A stretch of DNA of 64,000 nucleotides, taken from assembly GCF_902859695.1 (NCBI RefSeq), contig NZ_CADIJL010000004.1:248001-312000 (forward strand), written 5' to 3'. The translations under genes were made by a program, and so were the position numbers. Positions 8,395-17,796 of this stretch are shown here, piece after piece; positions within the stretch are counted from its first letter, which is position 1, and every line of letters starts with the position of its first letter. A model generated the notes under the pieces. The model saw only the letters and a program-made list of their open reading frames with translations. It ran no database searches and was not told the origin of the DNA. This DNA comes from Achromobacter ruhlandii. GTDB taxonomy: Bacteria > Pseudomonadota > Gammaproteobacteria > Burkholderiales > Burkholderiaceae_B.

Positions 8395-8767
8395 ACTCAC
8401 TGCCCGAGACACCCCGCGCCGAAACCGACCACCCGGCACCGCCTCGACGCCCCACCACCCAGACGCTGCAACGGGCCGCCCGCGCGGCCCCGTTGCAGCA
8501 GCCCCGCAAGACCCTCTCCCCCCACGACAGTGCCGGCAAACACGCCAAGCACACCAGTCGCCCCAGCACCCGTCATGAGCCGCTGACGCAAGTCTGTCGC
8601 GGCGGGCGGCGGCGGGCGCGGGGCGTGTAGATGCGCCCGACGGAATCCGAAGGCAGCCGCCGCAGGCGGCAACGAGGATGAGGAAGGGGCAGTCCGGAGC
8701 GAACGCTCCGGACCGCAATCGTAGCCCCGCGCCCGCCGCCGCCCGCCGCGACAGACGCCTCAAGAAC
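8395..8767 (-). repeat. Dispersed palindromic repeat, copy A
   Basis: This fills most of the 480 bp gap between the hypothetical gene and the ABC operon. Read on the minus strand it starts with GTTCTTGAG (8767), 24 nt after the stop of the ABC ATPase gene. A 165 bp palindrome follows, with perfect 33 bp arms at 8592-8624 and 8724-8756. Inside it is a core shared with copies B and C (GGGGCTACGATTGCGGTCCG, the hairpin CCGGAGCG-AA-CGCTCCGG, and GGGCGCATCTACACGCCCC). A weaker shared extension (GTGCTTGGCGTG, CTTGCGGGG, a GC hairpin, GGTGTCT) runs to about 8395. No coding potential is evident. Confidence 0.8.
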
Positions 8768-8790
8768 TCAACAAACTGCCCACACTGGAA

Positions 8791-9786
8791 TCACCCCGCA
8801 ATCCTCCCCTCCTCCACCGCATGGCAAGCCACCACCGCCACTCCCGCCATCCGAGCCACCGGCGCCTCCGCCCTGCACCGCTCATTCGCATGCGGACACC
8901 GAGGATGAAACGTGCACCCCGACGGCGGATTCAACGGATTCGGCACTTCCCCCGCCACCGCCGTGCGCGGCTTGCCGGCCCCGTCGATATCCGGAATCGC
9001 CGCCAGCAGCATCCGCGTATACGGATGCCGCGGCCGCGCGAACAGCTCATCGCGCGGCGCCACCTCCACCATCCGCCCCAGGTACATCACCCCGACCCGA
9101 TCGGCCACGTGATGCACCACCGCCAGGTTGTGCGAGATGAACAGATAGGTCAGCCCCAGCTCGCGCTGCAGGTCCTTCATCAGGTTCAGCACCTGCGCCT
9201 GCACCGACACATCCAGCGCCGAGGTCGGCTCGTCGCACACCAGGAACTCCGGATTCACCGCCAGCGCCCGCGCGATCGAAATCCGCTGGCGCTGCCCGCC
9301 CGAGAACTGGTGCGGATAGCGGCCCTGGTCGGCCGGATCCAGCCCCACCTGACGGAGCAGCTCGCCGACCCGCGCCGTGCGCTCGGCCGGCGTCATCTTC
9401 GTGTGCGTCAGCATCGGCTCGGCGATGATGCGGCCGACGCGCCAGCGCGGATTCAGGCTCGCGTACGGATCCTGGAAAATCATCTGCAGCCGCTTGCGCA
9501 GCTCGCGCCCGCCCGGCTCCGCCATGCGCGACAGCGGCTGGCCGTCGAAACGGATATCGCCGCGCGTCAGCCCATACAGCCCCACCAGCATGCGCGCCAC
9601 CGTCGACTTGCCGCAGCCCGACTCGCCCACCAGCGCCAGGGTCTCGCCGCGATTGATCTCGAACGACACGCCGTCCACCGCGCGCAGCATCACCCGCGGC
9701 TTGCCCGCCAGCTTGCGCTCCAGCCAGGGCGGCGACACATCGAACCAGCGCGCCGCGTCCTTCACTTGCACCAACGGCGTGCTCAT
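8791..9786 (-). CDS. Peptide-type ABC transporter ATP-binding protein (DppF/OppF-like)
   Basis: One of two ATPases energising a peptide/opine/nickel-family importer at the cytoplasmic face. The 331-residue protein has Walker [11 protein letters not shown]-loop, signature [15 protein letters not shown], and Walker [13 protein letters not shown]. Its C-terminal extension carries a Cys cluster ([14 protein letters not shown]) typical of the Opp/Dpp ATPase pair. The start overlaps the end of the upstream DppD-like gene by 4 bp, so translation is coupled. It is the last gene of the minus-strand importer operon, and repeat copy A starts 24 nt after its stop. Confidence 0.92.
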   Translation of the reverse strand: MSTPLVQVKDAARWFDVSPPWLERKLAGKPRVMLRAVDGVSFEINRGETLALVGESGCGKSTVARMLVGLYGLTRGDIRFDGQPLSRMAEPGGRELRKRLQMIFQDPYASLNPRWRVGRIIAEPMLTHTKMTPAERTARVGELLRQVGLDPADQGRYPHQFSGGQRQRISIARALAVNPEFLVCDEPTSALDVSVQAQVLNLMKDLQRELGLTYLFISHNLAVVHHVADRVGVMYLGRMVEVAPRDELFARPRHPYTRMLLAAIPDIDGAGKPRTAVAGEVPNPLNPPSGCTFHPRCPHANERCRAEAPVARMAGVAVVACHAVEEGRIAG

Positions 9787-10763
9787 GGCGTCACCTCGAC
9801 TTCGTTCTCATGCAACCAACAGGCCGCGCGGGAGGTTCCCGCCGGCATCAATTCAGGCCGGTCCTGGCCGCAGCGCGGCAGGCGCCGCCCGCAACGCGGA
9901 TTGAAGGCACAGCCCGGGGGAATCGCGTTCAGCCGCGGCATGCTGCCGTCGATCTGCACCAGCCGCTCGGCATGTCCTTGCAGCGACGGGATCGATCCCA
10001 TCAGCCCCATCGTGTACGGATGGCGCGGCTGATGGATGACGTCGCGCACGGGGCCGATCTCGGCCACGCGTCCCGCGTACATCACCGCCACCCGGTCCGC
10101 CGTTTCCGCGATCACGCCCATGTCGTGCGTGATCAGCATCACCGCCGTGCCCTGTTCGCGGCACAGGCGCTTGAGCAGCTCGATGATCTGCGCCTGGATC
10201 GACACGTCCAGCGCCGTGGTCGGCTCGTCCGCCACCACCAGCTTGGGCTCGGCCGCCAGCGCCAGCGCGATCACCACACGCTGGCGCATGCCGCCCGAGA
10301 ACTGGTGCGGATAGTGGTCGATGCGCTCGCGCGCCGCCGGGATGCCGGTGGCCGCCAGCAGCTCGACCGCGCGGTTGCGCGCCTGCGACCAGCTCATGTC
10401 CAGGTGCGTCACGATGGTCTCGGCCAGTTGCCGGCCCACCGTGTACAGCGGATTCAGGGAGGTCAGCGGGTCCTGGAACACCGCGCCGATCTCGCGGCCG
10501 CGCACGCGGCGCATCTGCTCGTCGGGCAGGTTGTCGATGCGCCGGCCCGCCAGCAGGATCTCGCCGCCGGCGATGCGGCCGGGCGGTTCCAGCAGGCCGA
10601 TGATCGACGCGCCGGTCAGCGACTTGCCGGCGCCCGATTCCCCCACCACGCCCAGGACTTCGCCCGCCTGGATCGAAAAGGACACGTCGTCCAGGGCCAG
10701 CAGCGTGCCGCGACGCGTGGGGAACTCCACGCGCAGGTTGCGGACTTCAAGTAATGCGCTCAT
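9783..10763 (-). CDS. Peptide-type ABC transporter ATP-binding protein (DppD/OppD-like)
   Basis: The second ATPase of the importer, 326 residues. Motifs are Walker A GESGAGKS, signature [15 protein letters not shown], and Walker [13 protein letters not shown]. The H-loop region is MLITHDMGV, and the C-terminal oligopeptide-transporter extension has Cys residues ([14 protein letters not shown]). It pairs with the downstream DppF-like subunit as a heterodimer. It is separated from the upstream permease gene by 149 bp that hold hairpin repeat D1; the other intercistronic junctions of this operon overlap or are short. Confidence 0.92.
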   Translation of the reverse strand: MSALLEVRNLRVEFPTRRGTLLALDDVSFSIQAGEVLGVVGESGAGKSLTGASIIGLLEPPGRIAGGEILLAGRRIDNLPDEQMRRVRGREIGAVFQDPLTSLNPLYTVGRQLAETIVTHLDMSWSQARNRAVELLAATGIPAARERIDHYPHQFSGGMRQRVVIALALAAEPKLVVADEPTTALDVSIQAQIIELLKRLCREQGTAVMLITHDMGVIAETADRVAVMYAGRVAEIGPVRDVIHQPRHPYTMGLMGSIPSLQGHAERLVQIDGSMPRLNAIPPGCAFNPRCGRRLPRCGQDRPELMPAGTSRAACWLHENEVEVTP

Positions 10764-10827
10764 AGGTATTTCTCAAATTCGTGTTCCACGTACAGCGCCC
10801 CCGAGGCCGATGAAATGCCGACGGGGC

Positions 10828-10907
10828 CATCGGGATGCCGCGGAGCCGGCTTCGCCGGTCCGCCAGCATGCCCCCTTGAGGGGGAAGCGCGCAGCGCTTC
10901 GGGGGTG
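10828..10907 (+). repeat. Short hairpin repeat, copy D1
   Basis: This ~80 bp sequence is nearly identical to 29138-29216. It contains a stem with a TTCG loop (GCCGG-CTTCG-CCGG region), a C5/G5 hairpin (CCCCCTTGAGGGGG), and the block GCGCGCAGCGCTTCGGGGG. It lies between the DppD-like ATPase gene and the permease gene and is in inverted orientation relative to the operon. Confidence 0.8.
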
Positions 10908-10912
10908 GGCCA

Positions 10913-11827
10913 TCACCCTAAGCGCGGGTTGAGTGCGTCGCGCAGCCAGTCGCCCAGCAGGTTGACCGACAGCACCAGCAGCACCAGCGCCGCGCCCGGG
11001 AAGATGGTGATCCACCATTCGCCGGAAAACAGGAAATCGTTGCCGATGCGGATCAGCGTGCCTAGCGACGGCGCCGTCGGCGGCACCCCCACCCCAAGGA
11101 ACGACAGCGTCGCCTCGGTGATGATGGCCGTCGCCAGGTGCACGGTGGCCAGCACCAGCACCGGCCCCAGCACGTTGGGCAGCACGTGGCGGAACATGAT
11201 CACGGGCGAGGCCACGCCGATCACGCGCGCCGCCTGCACGTACTCGCGGTTCTTCTCCACCAGGGTCGAGCCGCGCACCGTGCGCGCATACTGCGGCCAG
11301 CCGGCCAGCGCGATGGCGCCGATCAGCACCGGGAACGCGATGATCTCGTGCAGCTCGCGCGGCACCGCCGCGCGCGCCACGCCGTCGATCAGCAGCGCGA
11401 TCAGGATCGCCGGGAACGACAGCTGCACGTCGGCGATGCGCATGATGAAGGCATCGATGCGCCCGCCCGCGTAGCCCGAGATCAGCCCCAGCACGATGCC
11501 GATCAGCATCGACAGCAGCACCGAGGCCAGGCCGATCAGCAGCGACACGCGAGTGCCGTACAGGATCGCCGAATACAGGTCGCGGCCCTGGCTGTCGGTG
11601 CCCAGCAGATAGGTCGACTGGCCGTTGGGCGACCAGGCCGGCGGCAGCAGCGCGTCCAGCAGCTCGACCTTGGTCAGGTCGAACGGATTGTGCGGCGCCA
11701 CCCAGCCGGCCCCGAAGGAGCCGATCAGCAACAGCGCCAGCATGACGGTGGCGACAATGGCCACGGGCGCCCGGCGCCAGGCCCAGGCAATATCGCTGTC
11801 CCACCAGCGTTTCAGAACGGCACGCAT
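10913..11827 (-). CDS. Peptide-type ABC transporter permease (DppC/OppC-like)
   Basis: An inner-membrane permease subunit of 304 residues. It has an N-terminal membrane segment (VAIVATVMLALLLIGSFGAG), the OppC-type N domain with the GTDSQGRDLYSAILYGTRVS motif, and the binding-protein-dependent permease domain. The EAA loop is visible as VRGSTLVEKNREYVQAARVIG. Its ATG overlaps the stop of the upstream permease gene (TGATG), showing coupled translation. It forms the channel with the DppB-like subunit. Confidence 0.92.
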   Translation of the reverse strand: MRAVLKRWWDSDIAWAWRRAPVAIVATVMLALLLIGSFGAGWVAPHNPFDLTKVELLDALLPPAWSPNGQSTYLLGTDSQGRDLYSAILYGTRVSLLIGLASVLLSMLIGIVLGLISGYAGGRIDAFIMRIADVQLSFPAILIALLIDGVARAAVPRELHEIIAFPVLIGAIALAGWPQYARTVRGSTLVEKNREYVQAARVIGVASPVIMFRHVLPNVLGPVLVLATVHLATAIITEATLSFLGVGVPPTAPSLGTLIRIGNDFLFSGEWWITIFPGAALVLLVLSVNLLGDWLRDALNPRLG

Positions 11828-12816
11828 CAGTGGCCACCTCCGCCGCGGGTCAGCCCGGAGCGCAGGCGCGGGTCCACGACAAAATACAGAAGATCGACGA
11901 TCAGGTTGATCACCACGAACACCAGCGCGATCAGGCACAGGTACGCGGCCATCACCGGCACGTCGGCGAATTGCACCGCCTGGATGAACAGCAGCCCCAT
12001 GCCGGGCCACTGGAACACCGTCTCGGTCACGATGGCAAAAGCAATGATGCCGCCCAGCTGCAGGCCGGTGATGGTGATGACGGGCACCATGGTGTTCTTG
12101 AGCGCGTGGCCGAAATGGATGGCGCGCCGCTTCAGGCCGCGGGCGCGCGCGAACTTGATGTAGTCCGAACGCAGCACCTCCAGCATTTCGGAGCGCACCA
12201 GCCGCAGCACCAGCGTCATCTGGAACAGCGACAGCGTGATCGACGGCAGGATCAGGTGCTTCCAGCCATTGGCGGTGAACAGGCCGGAGGTCCACCAGCC
12301 CAGCGCCACGGTATCGCCGCGGCCGTAGCTGGGCAGCCAGCCCAGTTGCACCGAGAACACCAGGATCAGCAGGATGCCGATCAGGAAGGTCGGCAACGAC
12401 ACGCCCAGCAGCGAGCCGGCCAGCAGCAGCTGCGACAGCAGGCTGTTGCGCTTGAGCGCGGTGTACACGCCCAGCGGCACGCCCACCACCAGCGCCAGCA
12501 GGGCCGCCACCAGGGACAGCTCCAGCGTGGCCGGCAGGCGCGACTTGAGCAGGCTCGAGACCGGTTCGCTCTGGCGCAGGGAAATGCCGAAATTGCCTTG
12601 CGCGGCGTTGGCCACGAAGTGGCCGAACTGGACGATGGCGGGCTCGTTCAGCCCCAGGCGCTCACGCAGCTCGATGCGCTCGGCATCGGTGGCGTCCTGC
12701 CCCAGCATGATGGTGACAGGGTCGCCGACATATTGAAAAAGCACGAAGGCCAGTAGCGCGACGGTGAGCATCACCGCTACGGCCTGCAACAGGCGACGCA
12801 GTATGAAAGCAAACAT
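11827..12816 (-). CDS. Peptide-type ABC transporter permease (DppB/OppB-like)
   Basis: The partner permease, 329 residues from the ATG at 12816. This start is preferred over an upstream TTG because it begins directly with the first membrane helix (MFAFILRRLLQAVAVMLTVALLAFVLF). About six membrane helices and the EAA motif region (RSEMLEVLRSDYIKFARARG) are visible. The gene lies 66 bp downstream of the binding-protein gene and overlaps the DppC-like start by 1 bp. With the neighbouring genes it forms a complete importer. Confidence 0.92.
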   Translation of the reverse strand: MFAFILRRLLQAVAVMLTVALLAFVLFQYVGDPVTIMLGQDATDAERIELRERLGLNEPAIVQFGHFVANAAQGNFGISLRQSEPVSSLLKSRLPATLELSLVAALLALVVGVPLGVYTALKRNSLLSQLLLAGSLLGVSLPTFLIGILLILVFSVQLGWLPSYGRGDTVALGWWTSGLFTANGWKHLILPSITLSLFQMTLVLRLVRSEMLEVLRSDYIKFARARGLKRRAIHFGHALKNTMVPVITITGLQLGGIIAFAIVTETVFQWPGMGLLFIQAVQFADVPVMAAYLCLIALVFVVINLIVDLLYFVVDPRLRSGLTRGGGGH

Positions 12817-12882
12817 AGGCGGGAAAGGCAAAACGGCGAAGCCCCGCGGGGCTTCGCTGTCTGGTTAGCCGGAAGGGCGGGG

Positions 12883-14454
12883 TCAGTCGACCTTGACCCA
12901 GTCGGCAACGAGGCGGTTGTCCGCGCGGTGGATCACCGACACGTTCTTGCGCATGGCCCAGGGAATGACCTGGTCATGCAGCGGGATGTGGCCGAATTCC
13001 TGGGCATGCACCTCCAGCACCTTGCGGATGTCGGCGTCGCGCTTGGCCACGTCGGTTTCGGTCTTGATGCGGTCGATGATCGCATCAAGGTCCTTGTTGC
13101 TGTAGTTGCCCAGGTTGTACATGCCGTCCGCGCCCTCGCCCTTGGTGCGGATCAGGTTCTGCAGCGTGTACATGGCGTCGAACGTCGGCACGCCCCAGCC
13201 GAACAGGTAGGCGCTGGTGTCGGAGTTCTGCACCTTGGGGAAGTAGGTCGAACGCGGCATGGCGTTCATGGTCGCCTTCACACCCACCTTGGCCCACATG
13301 CCGACCACGGCCTGGCAGATGGCTTCGTCGTTGATGTAGCGGTTGTTGGGACAGTCGAGCGTGAAGTTCAGCGTGCCGTCATAGCCGGCGTCCTTGAGCA
13401 GGGCACGGGCCTTCTCGGGATCGTAGGGCACGCGCTTGTGCAGCGACTCGGCCCAGCCATGGACCTGCGGCGCGATCATGGTGCCGGTGGGCGCCGACAG
13501 GCCGCGCATCACCGCGCGCTTGATGGCGTCGACGTCGATGGCGCGGTACAGCGCCTCGCGCACGCGGATGTCCTGGAACGGGTTCTTGCCCTTGATGTTG
13601 GAATACTGCAGCTCGGGACGCTTCTGGTCCAGGCCCAGGTAGATGGTGCGGTACTCGTTGCCCTCGACCACCTTGGCCGACTGGCGCAGGCGGTCCAGAT
13701 CCTGAGCGGCCGGATCGAGCACGAAGTCGATCTCGCCGGACAGCAGCGCGGCGGTGCGCGTGGCGTTCTGCTTGATCGGCGTGAACACCACTTCGGTCAC
13801 GTTGCCGACCTTGCCGGCCTTGTTCCACCAGTCCTTGTTCTCTTCGAACACGGTGCGCACGTCGACTTCGCGTGACTTCAGCTTGTACGGGCCGGTGCCG
13901 TTGGTGTTGCGCGCGCCGAAGGTCTCTTCCTTGTTGACGAAGTCCTGCGGCTTGGCGATGTTGTTCTTCTCCGACCAGGCCTTGTTCATGATGAACACGT
14001 TGGGCAGCTGGCGCAGCAGCACCGGGTTGGGCGCGGTGGTCTCGATCTCGACCGTCAGGTCGTCGATCTTGCGCGCTTCCTTGATGCCGGTGGTGTAGGC
14101 CTTGTAGTTCGAAGTGGGCGCCATGGCGCGATGCACCGAGAACACCACGTCGTCGGCCGTGAAGGCGGCGCCGTCGTGGAACTTGACGCCGGGGCGCAGC
14201 TTGAAGCGGTACAGCGTGGGCGAAACCTGGTCCCACTCGGTCGCCAGGCGCGGCACCACCTTGAAGTCCTTGTCGTAGTCCACCAGCGGTTCATAGACGT
14301 AGCTGTTGGCGGCAATCGTCATGCCTTCGTTCTGCGAGTGCGGATCAAAGGTGAGGATGTCGCCCTGGGCGGCCCAACGGAAGGTCTTGGCCTGCCCGAT
14401 CGAGGGCACGGCCACGGCGGCGGCGATCGCGATGGCAATCAAAGTGCGGCGCAT
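12883..14454 (-). CDS. Peptide-type ABC transporter substrate-binding protein (SBP family 5)
   Basis: A periplasmic receptor of 523 residues. The N-terminus is a clear signal peptide (MRRTLIAIAIAAAVAVPSIGQA, cleavage after GQA), which fixes the start at the ATG at 14454; AGGAG lies 8 nt upstream. The mature part has the family-5 hallmarks: LTFDPHSQNEG, the YRFKLRPGVKFHDGAAFTADDV block, and the later VREALYRAIDVDAIKR. The ligand (peptides, opines or other) cannot be read from sequence. It is the first gene of the operon, so the promoter should lie in 14455-14690, which is A/T-richer than its surroundings. Confidence 0.92.
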   Translation of the reverse strand: MRRTLIAIAIAAAVAVPSIGQAKTFRWAAQGDILTFDPHSQNEGMTIAANSYVYEPLVDYDKDFKVVPRLATEWDQVSPTLYRFKLRPGVKFHDGAAFTADDVVFSVHRAMAPTSNYKAYTTGIKEARKIDDLTVEIETTAPNPVLLRQLPNVFIMNKAWSEKNNIAKPQDFVNKEETFGARNTNGTGPYKLKSREVDVRTVFEENKDWWNKAGKVGNVTEVVFTPIKQNATRTAALLSGEIDFVLDPAAQDLDRLRQSAKVVEGNEYRTIYLGLDQKRPELQYSNIKGKNPFQDIRVREALYRAIDVDAIKRAVMRGLSAPTGTMIAPQVHGWAESLHKRVPYDPEKARALLKDAGYDGTLNFTLDCPNNRYINDEAICQAVVGMWAKVGVKATMNAMPRSTYFPKVQNSDTSAYLFGWGVPTFDAMYTLQNLIRTKGEGADGMYNLGNYSNKDLDAIIDRIKTETDVAKRDADIRKVLEVHAQEFGHIPLHDQVIPWAMRKNVSVIHRADNRLVADWVKVD

Positions 14455-14693
14455 AGGTTCAACTCCTGACTGTAGTCTGAATACCGGCGCGATATTGCCT
14501 AGGCCCAAGACCCGCGTCAATTAAGGGTTTATGCGTACCGGAGGGGGTTTTCAGAGGGAGAACATATTTAGGGACGTATAAAAATATGACAAAAAAATCG
14601 CTGGCCCGGTATGTAAACAGCGTTCGGTCGGCCCATCCCATCCCGGCCCCCCGGATCGGGGGCTTGTTTGCCGCCCGGCCCGCGCGCACCGCC

Positions 14694-15188
14694 CTATTCG
14701 TCGGCGTCCAGCGGCAGGTCGAGCGGCACGTGCTCGGCCATCAGGCGGCGCAGCATGTCAATCAGCAGGGCCGCCTGATCCTCGCCGAACGGCGCCAGCA
14801 CCGCCCTCTGGTGCTGCATGGCCTGCTCGCATAGCGCGGCGATCAGATGGCGGCCCTTGGTGGTGATGACCACGCGCGTCTGGCGGCGGTCGGCGCGCAC
14901 TTCGGTGCGTGTCACCAGCCCTTCGGTTTCCATGCGCTGCACCACCTTGCTCAAGGTCGGTTGCTTGGTGATCGCCAGCACCGCCAGGTCGCCGATGGTT
15001 TCGCCAGCGCTGCCTTCCAGGCTGGCCAGCACCCGCCATTCGGTGACCGACAGGCCAGCCGCTTTCACCTGCTGATGAAACTCCGCCGAGATGCGCTGGC
15101 TGGCCTGCGCCAGCAGATAGGCCAGGTAGTCATCGACGAACCGCGCACCGCCGTCCCGGGTACCGCCGCCGTGCTTGTCCGACCGCAT
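14694..15188 (-). CDS. MarR-family transcriptional regulator, probable repressor of the adjacent catabolic operon
   Basis: The 164-residue protein has the MarR winged-helix fold: a dimerisation helix (DDYLAYLLAQASQRISAEFHQQV), the recognition region (LSVTEWRVLASLE...ITKQPTLSKVVQRMETEG), and the wing (DRRQTRVVITTKGRHLI). The ATG at 15188 is used, and the upstream extension is not conserved-looking. It is divergent from the 17 kb catabolic operon. MarR proteins are known to control bacterial auxin-degradation loci by releasing DNA when the aromatic substrate binds, so this is the obvious candidate regulator. That it acts on the two palindromes at 15421 and 15481 is inference. Confidence 0.88.
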   Translation of the reverse strand: MRSDKHGGGTRDGGARFVDDYLAYLLAQASQRISAEFHQQVKAAGLSVTEWRVLASLEGSAGETIGDLAVLAITKQPTLSKVVQRMETEGLVTRTEVRADRRQTRVVITTKGRHLIAALCEQAMQHQRAVLAPFGEDQAALLIDMLRRLMAEHVPLDLPLDADE

Positions 15189-15420
15189 GTTGTTCCGCTC
15201 CCACGCATCAATATTGAATAGGCGACCCGAGGCCGGCAGGCGCATTGCACCACGATGGCGCGCGCTGGCGCCATGACGCGGCGCAATGCTGTTGCGCAGC
15301 ACAGGGTATACCCCGAATCGCAACCCGTTTTTGCACCATCAAAGCGCGTTTTCACGAGCACTCGGATAGAGAACAACCAGTATATACACCCTTGTTTTTG
15401 CGTGATATTTTTTTGATTCC

Positions 15421-15432
15421 ATGAAATTTCAT
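15421..15432. promoter_or_regulatory. Candidate operator 1 (12 bp perfect palindrome)
   Basis: ATGAAATTTCAT reads identically on both strands and ends 8 bp before the -35 box of the catabolic operon promoter. It shares the centre GAAATTTC with the palindrome at 15481-15490. It is a likely MarR-type operator. Confidence 0.55.
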
Positions 15433-15440
15433 CTTTTTTG

Positions 15441-15469
15441 TTGACAGCTAAAACGTTGACTCCTAAAGT
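15441..15469 (+). promoter_or_regulatory. Sigma-70 promoter of the catabolic operon
   Basis: A consensus -35 TTGACA (15441-15446) is separated by 17 bp from the -10-like TAAAGT (15464-15469). The start point would be near 15476, about 84 nt before the first gene. The whole 371 bp gap 15189-15559 is conspicuously A/T-rich in its right half. Apart from this promoter and the two palindromes I see no other feature in it; the marR promoter should be on the left side. Confidence 0.7.
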
Positions 15470-15480
15470 ATTTTTCAGAG

Positions 15481-15490
15481 CGAAATTTCG
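15481..15490. promoter_or_regulatory. Candidate operator 2 (10 bp perfect palindrome)
   Basis: CGAAATTTCG is a perfect palindrome just downstream of the predicted transcription start. It repeats the GAAATTTC core of operator 1 with centres 59 bp apart. Occupation of both sites by a repressor would bracket the promoter. Confidence 0.5.
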
Positions 15491-15559
15491 TGACATGGGC
15501 GTGCTGCGCAGCAGCATGGCTTCGGGACCCGGATGCCGGTCCGCGTGGAGGAGTTCGAG

Positions 15560-17785
15560 ATGGCTGAAAGGTCTTTCAAGAAAGAAGTCCAGCAGTTGCG
15601 CATCGGCGCGGGCGAGGAGTTCCGCGGCGAGGGGATTCTCGCGGTCACCAAGGCGCTGCTGCAGTCCGGCGTGGGCTATGTCGCGGGCTACCAGGGCTCG
15701 CCCATCTCGCACCTGATGGACGTGCTGGCCGACGCCAACGACATCCTGCAGGAACTCGGCGTGCACTTCGAGGCCAGCGCCTCGGAAGCCACCGCCGCCG
15801 CCACGCTGGCCGCCTCGGTCATGTACCCGATCCGCGGCGCGGTCACCTGGAAATCCACCGTCGGCACCAACGTCGCCTCCGACGCGCTGGCCAACCTGGC
15901 CTCGGGCGGCGTCACCGGCGGCTCGCTCATCATCGTCGGCGAAGACTACGGCGAAGGCTCGTCCATCATGCAGGAACGCTCGCACGCGTTCGCCATGAAA
16001 TCGCAGATCTGGCTGCTCGATCCGCGCCCTAACCTGGAAAGCATGGTCAAGGCGGTGGAAGACGGCTTCGCGCTGTCGGAGGCCAGCAAGACGCCAGTGA
16101 TGCTGCAACTGCGCATCCGCGGCTGCCACGTGCACGGTCGCTTCATTGCCAAGGACAACCAGCGGCCGGCGTTCTCGCTGGCCCAGGCGCTGGAAAGCCC
16201 GGCGCGCGACACCAGCCGCATCGTGCTGCCGCCGGCCTCGTTCCTGCACGAGCAGGAAAAGATCAAGGAACGCTGGCCCGCCGCCATCCGCTATATCAAG
16301 GAGCACAGGCTCAACGAGCACTTCGATGGCGACCAGGACGACATCGGCCTGATCTTGCAGGGCGGCCTGTACAACGGCGTGATCCGCGCCCTGCAACTGC
16401 TGGGCCTGGCCGACAACTTCGGCAACAGCCGCATCCCGCTGTATGTGATGAACGTGGCCTACCCCGTGATCGAGGACGAGGTCATCGACTTCTGCCGCGG
16501 CAAGCGCGCCGTGCTGCTGCTGGAGGAAGGCCAGCCCGACTACCTGGAACAGGCCCTGCACGCGGTGCTGCGCAAGGCCGGCGTCGATACGAAGCTGTCC
16601 GGCAAGGACGTGCTGCCGATGGCGGGCGAATACACCACCCAGGTGATGCGCGACGGCCTGCGCGAATTCCTCAAGCGCGAACGCCCCGAATCGCTGCAGA
16701 CCCATCCAGCCGTGGCCGCCGACGCCGGCGCCGCCGAGCCCGCGCTGCAGGTCACCGAGATCACCCGGCCCAAGCCCGCGCCGCGTCCGGCCGAACAGCC
16801 CATCACCTTCCACAAGCACGTCGCGGAACTGGCCGCGGTGGTGCCGCCGCGCCCGGCCGGCTTCTGTACCGGCTGTCCGGAGCGGCCGATCTTCTCGGCC
16901 CTGACGCTGGCGCAGGAAAAGCTGGGCCAGCACCATATCTCCTGCGACATCGGCTGCCACCTGTTCTCGATTCTGCCGCCGTTCAACCTGGGCGCGACCA
17001 CCATGGGCTACGGCCTGGGCGCGTCCAGCGCCGCGGCCTTCAACGTGCCGGCGGCCAAGCGGCCCATCTCGATCATGGGCGACGGCGGCTTCTGGCACAA
17101 CGGCCTGGCCTCGGGCATCGGCAACGCGGTGTTCAACAAGTACGACGGCGTCATCGTCATCGTCGACAACTTCTATGCCTCGGCCACCGGCGGGCAGGAC
17201 ATCCTGTCCTCGCGCGCCGAGAATCCGGACCGCTCCACCAACAATCCCATCGACCAGGCCGTGCGCGGCGTGGGCGTGAAGTGGGTGCGCACGCTGGACC
17301 GCACCTATGACGTGGCCAAGGTGCGCGCCACCATCGAGGAAGCGCTGACCACCGACATCAAGGGCCCCAAGGTCATCATCGCCCAGTCGGAATGCATGCT
17401 GAACAAGCAGCGCCGCATCAAGCCGCTGTTCAACCAGGCGGTCAAGGCCGGCAAGCGCGTGGTCAAGGAACGCTTCGGCGTCGACCCCGACGTCTGTACC
17501 GGCGACCATGCCTGTATCCGGCTGTCCGGCTGCCCGTCGCTGACGGTCAAGGACAGCGGCGATCCCCTCAAGGAAGATCCGGTCGCCCACGTCGAGAGCA
17601 GTTGCGTCGGCTGCGGCAACTGCGGCGAAGTGGCGCACGCCGCCGTGCTATGCCCGTCCTTCTACCGCGCCGACATCGTCCACAACCCCAGCGGCCGCGA
17701 CCGTTTCCTGGCGCGCCTGCGCCAGGGCGTGATCGGCTACCTGCAGCGCCGCCGCGAAGCGCGCCTGGCCAAATTCGCCCTGTGA
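15560..17785 (+). CDS. Indolepyruvate:ferredoxin oxidoreductase alpha-type subunit (2-oxoacid oxidoreductase)
   Basis: The 741-residue protein is an IorA-type thiamine-diphosphate 2-oxoacid:ferredoxin oxidoreductase. The N-terminal pyrimidine-binding region begins around GVGYVAGYQGSPIS. The TPP-binding part holds FCTGCPERPIFSAL, then MGDGGFWHNGLASGIGNA and VDNFYASATGGQD. The C-terminus carries ferredoxin-like cysteines (CVGCGNCGEVAHAAVLCP), with a degenerate first cluster (CTGDHACIRLSGC). The ATG at 15560 has GGAGGAG 6 nt upstream. Such enzymes oxidatively decarboxylate aryl 2-oxoacids to acyl-CoA. In this locus the attractive substrate is isatinate (2-aminophenylglyoxylate), which is inference. 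It is the first gene of the operon, and the beta subunit follows after 11 nt. Confidence 0.88.
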   Translation: MAERSFKKEVQQLRIGAGEEFRGEGILAVTKALLQSGVGYVAGYQGSPISHLMDVLADANDILQELGVHFEASASEATAAATLAASVMYPIRGAVTWKSTVGTNVASDALANLASGGVTGGSLIIVGEDYGEGSSIMQERSHAFAMKSQIWLLDPRPNLESMVKAVEDGFALSEASKTPVMLQLRIRGCHVHGRFIAKDNQRPAFSLAQALESPARDTSRIVLPPASFLHEQEKIKERWPAAIRYIKEHRLNEHFDGDQDDIGLILQGGLYNGVIRALQLLGLADNFGNSRIPLYVMNVAYPVIEDEVIDFCRGKRAVLLLEEGQPDYLEQALHAVLRKAGVDTKLSGKDVLPMAGEYTTQVMRDGLREFLKRERPESLQTHPAVAADAGAAEPALQVTEITRPKPAPRPAEQPITFHKHVAELAAVVPPRPAGFCTGCPERPIFSALTLAQEKLGQHHISCDIGCHLFSILPPFNLGATTMGYGLGASSAAAFNVPAAKRPISIMGDGGFWHNGLASGIGNAVFNKYDGVIVIVDNFYASATGGQDILSSRAENPDRSTNNPIDQAVRGVGVKWVRTLDRTYDVAKVRATIEEALTTDIKGPKVIIAQSECMLNKQRRIKPLFNQAVKAGKRVVKERFGVDPDVCTGDHACIRLSGCPSLTVKDSGDPLKEDPVAHVESSCVGCGNCGEVAHAAVLCPSFYRADIVHNPSGRDRFLARLRQGVIGYLQRRREARLAKFAL

Positions 17786-17796
17786 GGACCCGCCCC

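Noticed and set aside
8314-8763. Open frames within repeat copy A (both strands)
   Set aside because: The peptides (for example the RSGAFAPDCP segment) come from the repeat core and are translations of a non-coding element.
8395-8767. Copy A considered as an insertion sequence or MITE
   Set aside because: No transposase is present and no target-site duplication was found at the ends. The arms differ between copies, unlike transposon terminal repeats, so it is reported as a repeat of unknown type.
15065-17638. Long minus-strand frame antisense to the IorA-like gene, running into the MarR gene
   Set aside because: Composition is shadow-like and the marR start is fixed by its own domain; there is no RBS or motif to support an 857-residue protein.
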